From: Actinomycetota bacterium
GTDB lineage: Bacteria > Actinomycetota > Thermoleophilia > Gaiellales > Gaiellaceae
Assembly: GCA_013816275.1 (NCBI GenBank)
Contig: JACDER010000089.1
Span: 1-6,368, forward strand
Reading direction: 5' to 3'
DNA: 6,368 nucleotides
Below the pieces are notes generated by a model that searched no databases, was not told the origin of the DNA, and worked only from the letters and a program-made list of their open reading frames with translations. This document shows, piece by piece, positions 1 to 4,671 of this stretch; the first letter of the stretch is position 1; the number at the start of each line of letters is the position of its first letter. Position numbers and translations under genes: made by a program.

Positions 1-1662
1 CAACACCTGATCCTTGGTCAACCAGGCGCGGCGTGCCTGACCGATCCCGAACTCGACGTAGTCGAGTGCCGCGATCTGGTGGGCGTCGCTCGTGACCGCG
101 ATCTTGAGGCCGGCCTCGGCGGCCGCCCGGGCATGCGTGTCGCGCAGGTCGAGCCGGTCCGGCTGGGAGTCGATCTCGAGGAAGGTGCCGGTTTCGAGAG
201 CCTTCTCCACCACGCGCGCGAAATCGAGATCGGAAGGCGGGCGCCGGTTGAGCTTGCGGCCGGTCGGGTGGCCGATCGAATCAACGTGCGGGCTCTCCAT
301 CGCGGACACGATCCGGTCGGTGACGTCGCTGCCGAGCGACGAGTGGACGGACGCGACCACCCAGTCGCACTGCACGAGCAGGTCGTCCGCGAAGTCGAGC
401 GAGCCGTCGGTGCGGATGTTGACCTCGATCCCCTTGAGGATGAGGAACGGCGCCAGCTGATCGTTCAGGGAGTCGATTTCCTTCCACTGGGCCTCGATCT
501 TCCCGTCGCGCAGGTAGTGGGAGTGGTCCGTGACCAAGAGGTAGCGGTAGCCGCGATCCCGGGCCGCACCGGCCATCTCCTCGATCGTGTTCCTACCGTC
601 CGCGGACCAGGTCGAGTGAGAATGGAGGTCGCCGCGGAGGTCCTTCAGCTCGACGAGCTCCGGCAGCTCGCGGCTACGGGCCGCGTCCAGCTCACCGGTG
701 TTCTCGCGCAGCTCCGGAGGGATGAACTGGTAGCCCAGGTGCTCGTACAGCTCCTCCTCGGTCGCCGCGGTGAAGACTTCCCCTGTCTCGATGTCCTTGA
801 CCCCGTACTCGGACACGGAGAGGCCCCGCTTGACCGCGTCCTCGCGCAGGGCGACGTTGTGCTCCTTCGAGCCGGTGAAGTGCTGGAGCAGGTTGCCGTA
901 GCACTCGGGCGGAACGACCCGGAGGTCGAACCGGAAGCCCTCGTTCGAGATCACGGTCGCCTTGGTCGGGCCTTGCGCGACCGTCTCGGCGACCCACGGA
1001 AGCTCGACGAAGTAGTCGATCAGCGCAAGCGGGTCCACGGCCGTCGCGATGATGTCCAGGTCGCGAACGGTCTCGGAGCGGCGGCGCGCGCTTCCGGCTT
1101 CGGACACCTGGTCGGAGGCCGGATGCTCACGCAGCGTCTCGACGACGGCGAGGAGGAACGGGAGGGCGCGCCCCAGCAGCGTCCGCGGCGGGCCAGACGG
1201 CTTGGCGGCGAGCGCTTTGAGGATGTTCTCCTCCGTCTTCGCGCCGAGGCCGGGCAACACTCGGAGTCGCTCCTGCTGTGCGGCGTCCTTCAGCTCCTCG
1301 ACGGTCGTGAGGCCGAGCTCTTGCCAGATCCGCCGCGCGGTCTTCGGCCCGAGCCCAGGCAACCGCATGAAGGTGATCACCCCGGCGGGGATCCGCCCCT
1401 TGCGGTCCCGCAGAGCCTGGATCTCGCCTTCCTCGACGATCTGGACGATCTTCTCCTCGATCGTCTTCCCGATCCCGGTCAGGCTCTTCGCCTTGCCGTC
1501 GAGGGCCATCTGCGCGATGCCGGCCGGCGTCTCGCGCATGACCGTGGCGGCCCGGCGGTAGGCGACGACGCGGAAGGAATCCGCGCCCTCGATCTCGAGC
1601 AGGTCCGCGAGGAGGTCGAACTGGTCGGCGACGTCGGCGTTGCGGGGAAGCGTCGTGCTCAC
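1..1662 (-). CDS. polX: DNA polymerase/3'-5' exonuclease PolX (3' end cut by window edge)
   Basis: Family X DNA polymerase fused to a PHP exonuclease domain; the family fills short gaps and trims 3' ends in DNA repair. I read 554 uninterrupted codons from GTG at 1662 to the window edge. Bacterial PolX is usually about 570-580 residues, so only a short tail is missing. Helix-hairpin-helix segments lie near residues 60-79 (SLTGIGKTIEEK), 98-117 (LPGLGPKTARRI) and about 130-145. The polymerase core has AGSARRR (189-195), the metal-binding pair D201/D203 in RDLDI, and D246 in FRFDLRVV. The PHP metal ligands all look present: H347/H349 (DLHSHS), D379/H380 (TDHSH), E413 (GIEVNI), H440 (ASVHS), H465 (IGHP) and D526/H528 (SDAH). 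Both active sites therefore look intact. The GTG at 1662 is chosen because no in-frame start lies close upstream. No Shine-Dalgarno is visible, but a TATCAT box lies six bases upstream, so the mRNA may be leaderless. It is divergent from the mannosyltransferase gene. Confidence 0.96.
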   Translation of the reverse strand, partial: MSTTLPRNADVADQFDLLADLLEIEGADSFRVVAYRRAATVMRETPAGIAQMALDGKAKSLTGIGKTIEEKIVQIVEEGEIQALRDRKGRIPAGVITFMRLPGLGPKTARRIWQELGLTTVEELKDAAQQERLRVLPGLGAKTEENILKALAAKPSGPPRTLLGRALPFLLAVVETLREHPASDQVSEAGSARRRSETVRDLDIIATAVDPLALIDYFVELPWVAETVAQGPTKATVISNEGFRFDLRVVPPECYGNLLQHFTGSKEHNVALREDAVKRGLSVSEYGVKDIETGEVFTAATEEELYEHLGYQFIPPELRENTGELDAARSRELPELVELKDLRGDLHSHSTWSADGRNTIEEMAGAARDRGYRYLLVTDHSHYLRDGKIEAQWKEIDSLNDQLAPFLILKGIEVNIRTDGSLDFADDLLVQCDWVVASVHSSLGSDVTDRIVSAMESPHVDSIGHPTGRKLNRRPPSDLDFARVVEKALETGTFLEIDSQPDRLDLRDTHARAAAEAGLKIAVTSDAHQIAALDYVEFGIGQARRAWLTKDQVL

Positions 1663-1679
1663 ACAGCGATGATACGAAC
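1663..1679. promoter_or_regulatory. Candidate symmetric bidirectional leaderless promoter between polX and the mannosyltransferase gene
   Basis: Only 17 bases separate the two divergent GTG starts. On the minus strand TATCAT (1674 to 1669) fits the TANNNT -10 consensus and sits six bases before the polX GTG at 1662. On the plus strand GATGAT (1668-1673) has the key A at -11 and T at -7 and sits six bases before the GTG at 1680. If each mRNA begins at its start codon, base pair 1669 is -11 for one direction and -7 for the other, and base pair 1673 is the reverse. Neither side has a recognisable -35 box; those positions fall inside the opposing genes. No ribosome binding site is seen on either side. 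The sequence match is direct; promoter activity is inferred. Confidence 0.55.
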
Positions 1680-2396
1680 GTGCGAGCAGTCGTCTGCCTG
1701 CCGACGTACAACGAGCGCGAGAACCTCGAGCCGATGGTCCGCGCGCTCGGCGAGGTGTTGCCCGAGAACGGCGGCGTGCTCGTCGTCGACGACTCGTCGC
1801 CCGACGGGACCGGCGAGATCGCCGACCGGCTGGCCGCCGAGCTGGCGTACGTCTCCGTCCTTCACCGGCCCCGGAAGGAAGGCCTCGGACGGGCGTATCT
1901 CGCGGGTTTCCAGCAGGCGCTTTCTGACGGGGCGGACCTGATCCTCGAGATGGACTGCGACTTCTCTCACGATCCGGCCGCCGTCCCGCGGCTGATCGCG
2001 GCCGCAGAAGACGCCGACCTGGTGCTCGGCTCGCGCTACGTCCCTGGCGGGTCGATCCCGAACTGGGGTCTCGCCCGGCGCGCGATCTCGCGCGGAGGGA
2101 ACCTGTACGCCCAGGCGCTCCTCGGACTCCCCCAGCGCGACCTGACGGGCGGCTTCAAGTGCTACCGGCGCGCGGTGCTCGAGACGATCGATCTCGACGC
2201 GATCGACGCGAAGGGGTATGCGTTCCAGATCGAGACGACGTATCGCGCCCTACGCGAGGGCTTCCGCGTGGTCGAGATTCCGATCTCGTTCGTCGACCGT
2301 GAGAGCGGCCACTCGAAGATGAACCGCCGGATCGTGCTCGAGGCGATCTGGAAGGTGCCGGCGTTGCGTCTGGCCGCGGCGCGAGGCAGGCTGTAA
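1680..2396 (+). CDS. Polyprenol-phosphate mannosyltransferase (DPM1/Ppm1-like, GT2)
   Basis: Glycosyltransferase family 2 enzyme of 238 residues. By family it moves mannose from GDP-mannose to a polyprenyl phosphate at the inner face of the membrane, giving the lipid-linked donor for lipoglycans or protein O-mannosylation. Visible motifs: the N-terminal nucleotide-binding strand VCLPTYNERENL (5-16), VDDSSPDGT (36-44), the metal-binding DxD as D92/D94 in EMDCDFSHDP, GSRY (117-120), ISRGGN (136-141), DLTGGFKCYRR (154-164), KGYAFQIE (178-185) and the C-terminal PISFVDRESGHSKM (201-214). This order matches DPM1 and the catalytic domain of actinobacterial Ppm1. There is no C-terminal membrane segment, so it is the soluble or peripheral form. 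No apolipoprotein N-acyltransferase gene, a common actinobacterial neighbour, lies alongside. The GTG at 1680 puts the conserved PTYNE motif at the usual distance from the N terminus. Dolichol- and polyprenol-type acceptors cannot be told apart, and glucosyl transfer is possible. Confidence 0.9.
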   Translation: MRAVVCLPTYNERENLEPMVRALGEVLPENGGVLVVDDSSPDGTGEIADRLAAELAYVSVLHRPRKEGLGRAYLAGFQQALSDGADLILEMDCDFSHDPAAVPRLIAAAEDADLVLGSRYVPGGSIPNWGLARRAISRGGNLYAQALLGLPQRDLTGGFKCYRRAVLETIDLDAIDAKGYAFQIETTYRALREGFRVVEIPISFVDRESGHSKMNRRIVLEAIWKVPALRLAAARGRL

Positions 2397-2399
2397 GCC

Positions 2400-2726
2400 G
2401 TGGACGAGGTCACGGACGCGAGCTTCGAGCAGGAGGTCCTCAGTTCCGAGGTTCCGGTCGTCGTCGACTTCTGGGCGCCGTGGTGCGGGCCCTGCCGGGC
2501 GGTCGCGCCGATCTTCGAGGAGCTCTCCCGGGAGCAGGCGGGCCGGGTGCGCTTCACGAAGCTGAACATCGACGAGAACTTCGTGACCGCGGCGCGCTAC
2601 GGCGTCCTGTCGATCCCGACGGCGATCCTGTTCGAGGGCGGCGAGGCTCAGGAGACGGTCATCGGGGCGAGGCCGCGCTCGCACTTTGAGCGGGCGTGGG
2701 GGCGCTGGCTCGGCCAGACCCCGTAG
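2400..2726 (+). CDS. Thioredoxin
   Basis: A 108-residue single-domain thioredoxin, the usual family length, with no signal peptide or membrane segment; a cytosolic dithiol-disulfide reductase is expected. The active site WCGPC is at residues 28-32 (C29, C32), within [13 protein letters not shown], and the conserved cis-proline is P73 in SIPT. The buried aspartate of the fold is probably D23. The GTG start lies 3 bases after the mannosyltransferase stop, so the two are very likely co-transcribed and perhaps translationally coupled. Only weak purine-rich sequence (GGCAGG) precedes it, inside the upstream gene. Its last 68 bases overlap, tail to tail, the 3' end of the convergent permease gene. 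Whether it is the main trxA of this organism or a paralogue cannot be told from this window, so no symbol is given. Confidence 0.93.
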   Translation: MDEVTDASFEQEVLSSEVPVVVDFWAPWCGPCRAVAPIFEELSREQAGRVRFTKLNIDENFVTAARYGVLSIPTAILFEGGEAQETVIGARPRSHFERAWGRWLGQTP

Positions 2727-3726
2727 AGGACAGCCGCGGGCGCTGATGCTTCCCGTATGACGCCACGCGTGACACGTGCATGCGCGGGTCGAGCACCATG
2801 CAGGCCACGTCCGCAATCAGGTTCGCGACCACAACCGCGAGGCTGATGACGAGGAACACGCCCATGATCACCGGCAGGTCGAGTCGCGTGGTGGCGTCGT
2901 AGAGCATCCCACCGACTCCCGGCAGGTCGAACACGGTCTCGATGAAGAGCGCGCCTGCGAAGGCGAGTCCGACATCCATTCCGACCATGGTCACGAGCGG
3001 CAGCATCGCGTTTCGAAGCACGTGCACGCGCAGGACGCGGAACGGTCCCGCGCCCTTCGCCTGGGCCGTTCTCACGTACTCCTCTTGCAGGGTCTCGAGC
3101 ACCATCGCGCGGATCATTCGCGTGTACAGGGCCGCGAAGAGCAACGCGAACGTCAGCCAGGGCAGGAGCATGTGGGAGGCCCAGTCAAGCGCCCCTCCGC
3201 ACTTGATCGCAGGGTTGAAGAAGTCGCAGTAGCCCGCGATCGGAGTGAGGTGGAGCTTGTAGCCGAAGACGTAGGAGAGGATCAGTCCGATCCAGACCGG
3301 ATGGGCGGAGATCCCGATCAGGACGAAGACCATCCCCACTCTGTCGAGCAACGATCTCGGTCGTAAGGCCGAGATGATCCCGATCGGAAAGGCGAGTAGC
3401 AGCCACAGCACCGCGCCGCCGGCGACGAGCCCGATCGTCACCGGGAGGGCCGAGGCCAGTTTCTCCATCACCGGCTGCCGGCTGACGAACGACTGGCCGA
3501 GGTCGCCATGGCGGAGGAACCGCCAGACGAACCGCCCGTACTGCTCGAAGATCGACTGGCCCTGGATGTCGTACTGGCGGGCGAGGCTGACGAGCTGGTC
3601 GGCGCTCCCCGAGCGTGCCACCCTCGTCTCGTCCGGAACGATGAAGAACAGGACGAAGGTGATGAAGCTGATCAGGAAGGCCAGGGTGAAGGCCCAGAGC
3701 ACCCGCTTCAGGACGAACGCAGCCAT
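2659..3726 (-). CDS. ABC transporter permease, DppB/OppB family, with unusual C-terminal tail
   Basis: Inner-membrane permease subunit of a peptide/nickel-type ABC importer, 355 residues. Six hydrophobic segments are visible near residues 9-30, 97-119, 130-155, 183-201, 239-263 and 284-310. The ATPase-contacting EAA loop is at about 213-240 ([14 protein letters not shown], then [11 protein letters not shown]). The periplasmic loop after segment 3 holds two cysteines (C167, C176). The family core ends near VLDPRMHV (311-318). A further 37 Ser/Ala/Pro/Arg-rich residues follow, partly encoded antisense to the thioredoxin gene. The ATG at 3726 is supported by AAGG eight bases upstream. These permeases normally pair with a DppC/OppC permease, two ATPases and a binding protein; none is adjacent. 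Downstream is the convergent thioredoxin gene and upstream a divergent gene, so it appears monocistronic. The substrate cannot be predicted. Confidence 0.9.
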   Translation of the reverse strand: MAAFVLKRVLWAFTLAFLISFITFVLFFIVPDETRVARSGSADQLVSLARQYDIQGQSIFEQYGRFVWRFLRHGDLGQSFVSRQPVMEKLASALPVTIGLVAGGAVLWLLLAFPIGIISALRPRSLLDRVGMVFVLIGISAHPVWIGLILSYVFGYKLHLTPIAGYCDFFNPAIKCGGALDWASHMLLPWLTFALLFAALYTRMIRAMVLETLQEEYVRTAQAKGAGPFRVLRVHVLRNAMLPLVTMVGMDVGLAFAGALFIETVFDLPGVGGMLYDATTRLDLPVIMGVFLVISLAVVVANLIADVACMVLDPRMHVSRVASYGKHQRPRLSSTGSGRASAPTPAQSASAASPR

Positions 3727-3734
3727 GCCCTAAG

Positions 3735-3738
3735 CCTT
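3735..3738 (-). promoter_or_regulatory. Ribosome binding site of the permease gene
   Basis: On the minus strand AAGG lies eight bases before the ATG at 3726, a normal Shine-Dalgarno distance, and supports that start. It contrasts with the PolX, mannosyltransferase and methyltransferase starts, which have no visible Shine-Dalgarno sequence. Confidence 0.5.
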
Positions 3739-3817
3739 GCGCCTCGCGTCGCCGCGCGCAACTGACAGCCTCATTCTCGAATCGCTACGAGCGGATGGTG
3801 AGCGTGGATTGCCCCAG

Positions 3818-3844
3818 CACGGGGGAACCCGTGGTTCCCCCGTG
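3818..3844. repeat. Perfect palindrome, 12-bp arms with 3-base loop
   Basis: The left arm CACGGGGGAACC (3818-3829) and right arm GGTTCCCCCGTG (3833-3844) are exact reverse complements around the loop CGT. Neither strand has a T-run after the stem, so it is not a canonical intrinsic terminator, and a terminator between two divergent starts would be unexpected. It lies about 90 bases upstream of the permease start and about 155 upstream of the methyltransferase start. It may be an operator, a REP-like interspersed element or an RNA leader structure; the sequence alone does not decide. Confidence 0.75.
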
Positions 3845-3882
3845 GGCCCCCTCCTTCACACCTCTCAAGTACAGCTCTATCA

Positions 3883-3915
3883 GGGCTACGCTCGGGCAAA
3901 AGCCCGGCTCCGCCC
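3883..3915. repeat. Interrupted inverted repeat with AAAA/TTTT loop
   Basis: An inner stem CGGGC (3893-3897) and GCCCG (3902-3906) closes a four-base loop AAAA. After an internal loop, an outer stem GGGC (3883-3886) and GCCC (3912-3915) can also pair. There is no T-run after it on either strand. It is 38 bases to the right of the perfect palindrome, so the two may form one structured element. Confidence 0.5.
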
Positions 3916-3987
3916 GCGGACGCCGCCTCTCGGTCCCCCGTCCTAGCTCTAGCCACTTGATCTCCACCGGCCTGACAATTGCCGCAT

Positions 3988-3993
3988 TACCAT
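3988..3993 (+). promoter_or_regulatory. Candidate -10 box for a leaderless methyltransferase mRNA
   Basis: TACCAT fits TANNNT and ends six bases before the ATG at 4000. This puts the A of the start codon at +1, with A at -11 and T at -7. No Shine-Dalgarno sequence precedes the ATG, which agrees with a leaderless transcript. No good -35 box is seen at 16-18 bases. The same geometry appears at the polX/mannosyltransferase divergent starts. Confidence 0.45.
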
Positions 3994-3999
3994 CGAACG

Positions 4000-4671
4000 A
4001 TGGATTCGACGGCACGCTACGACGGGCTAGCGGACTGGTACGACGAGGAATTCCAGCCTGAGCCGCTCGACGGAGACGCCTGGAGGGTCGTCTCGCCACG
4101 GATCGGCGAGGGGCCTGGCGAGCTCCTCGATCTCGGGTGCGGGACGGGGGTCTACTCCGTCGCCTTGGCCAAGCGCGGCTGGACGGTTACCGGAGTCGAC
4201 ATCTCGGGGGACATGCTCCGCCGGGCGCGCGAGCGCGGGGTCTCGGTCGTACGGGCGGACGGGACTGCCCTGCCCTTCGACGACGGCTCCTTCGACACCG
4301 TGGTCTCCATCTTCACGCACTCCGATTTCGATGACTTCCCAGCAGCAGTCGGTGAGGTAGCACGTGTGCTGCGCGCAGGCGGCTCATTCGTCTACCTCGG
4401 CGTCCATCCGTGCTTCGTCGGCCCCCACTCGCTCTACATCCAGGCGATCGGCGTTCCCCAGCTGCACGAAGGGTGGTACCGGCGCGAGGGCCACTACATG
4501 CAGGCGCCCGGAATCTCTCCAGAGGGATTGCGGGCGAGGTTCGGGGCGACCCACATCCCACTGGGCCACTTCCTCCAATCGTTCCTGGACGCCGGCTTCC
4601 GGTTCGAGCACATCGTGGAGCCGGAGGGCCGCGACTACCCGTACATGCTCGCGCTCGAGCTCAGACGATGA
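4000..4671 (+). CDS. Class I SAM-dependent methyltransferase (Methyltransf_11 type)
   Basis: A 223-residue soluble protein with a Rossmann-fold methyltransferase domain. Visible motifs: YDGLADWYDE at the N terminus (7-16), SAM-binding motif I LLDLGCGTG (42-50), the acidic residue D67 in TGVDIS that should bind the ribose hydroxyls, ADGTALPFDDGSFD (86-99) for the adenine-binding and post-motif region, and VARVLRAGGSFVYLG as motif III. The C-terminal third (GHYMQAPGI, then PYMLALELRR) is more specific and may form the acceptor site. The acceptor is unknown; small molecule, lipid and quinone-like substrates are all possible. I prefer the ATG at 4000 to an in-frame TTG at 3979 because a -10 box lies at leaderless distance from the ATG and the TTG has no ribosome binding site. 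Its stop overlaps the helicase start (ATGA at 4668-4671), so the two are probably one operon with coupled translation. Confidence 0.9.
   Translation: MDSTARYDGLADWYDEEFQPEPLDGDAWRVVSPRIGEGPGELLDLGCGTGVYSVALAKRGWTVTGVDISGDMLRRARERGVSVVRADGTALPFDDGSFDTVVSIFTHSDFDDFPAAVGEVARVLRAGGSFVYLGVHPCFVGPHSLYIQAIGVPQLHEGWYRREGHYMQAPGISPEGLRARFGATHIPLGHFLQSFLDAGFRFEHIVEPEGRDYPYMLALELRR

Larger units (their letters stand above)
3727..3999. other. Divergent intergenic region between permease and methyltransferase genes
   Basis: This 273-base stretch separates the start of the minus-strand permease from the start of the plus-strand methyltransferase. I see no convincing gene in it. It holds the permease ribosome binding site at the left, a perfect palindrome (3818-3844), a second hairpin (3883-3915) and a candidate -10 box for the methyltransferase at the right. 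Both promoters must lie here. It has more short A/T runs and C-runs than the flanking genes, consistent with non-coding DNA. I could not identify a permease promoter by eye. Confidence 0.7.

Noticed and set aside
79..1941. Long 620-codon plus-strand open frame
   Set aside because: It is antisense to the intact PolX gene and then runs into the mannosyltransferase gene in another frame. Its composition (Arg, Asp, Val, Leu, Gly-rich with no motif) is that of a high-GC shadow frame.
2764..2778. CACGCGTG and CACGTG palindromes just after the thioredoxin gene, as a terminator or operator
   Set aside because: They are short, adjacent self-palindromes with no long stem or T-run, and they lie within the permease frame; common by chance in GC-rich sequence.
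3849..3857. CCTCCTT, like the anti-Shine-Dalgarno end of 16S rRNA
   Set aside because: Only this short core matches; no surrounding 16S rRNA helix or further rRNA sequence is present. Read on the other strand it is an AAGGAGG with no start codon at a usable distance.
3979..3999. TTG at 3979 as methyltransferase start
   Set aside because: It adds seven residues with no ribosome binding site; the ATG at 4000 has a -10 box at leaderless distance and gives a normal N terminus.
3785..4099. 104-codon minus-strand frame across the intergenic palindrome into the methyltransferase gene
   Set aside because: It would read the palindrome and hairpin as protein, overlaps the methyltransferase start antisense, and shows no family motif or ribosome binding site that I can support.
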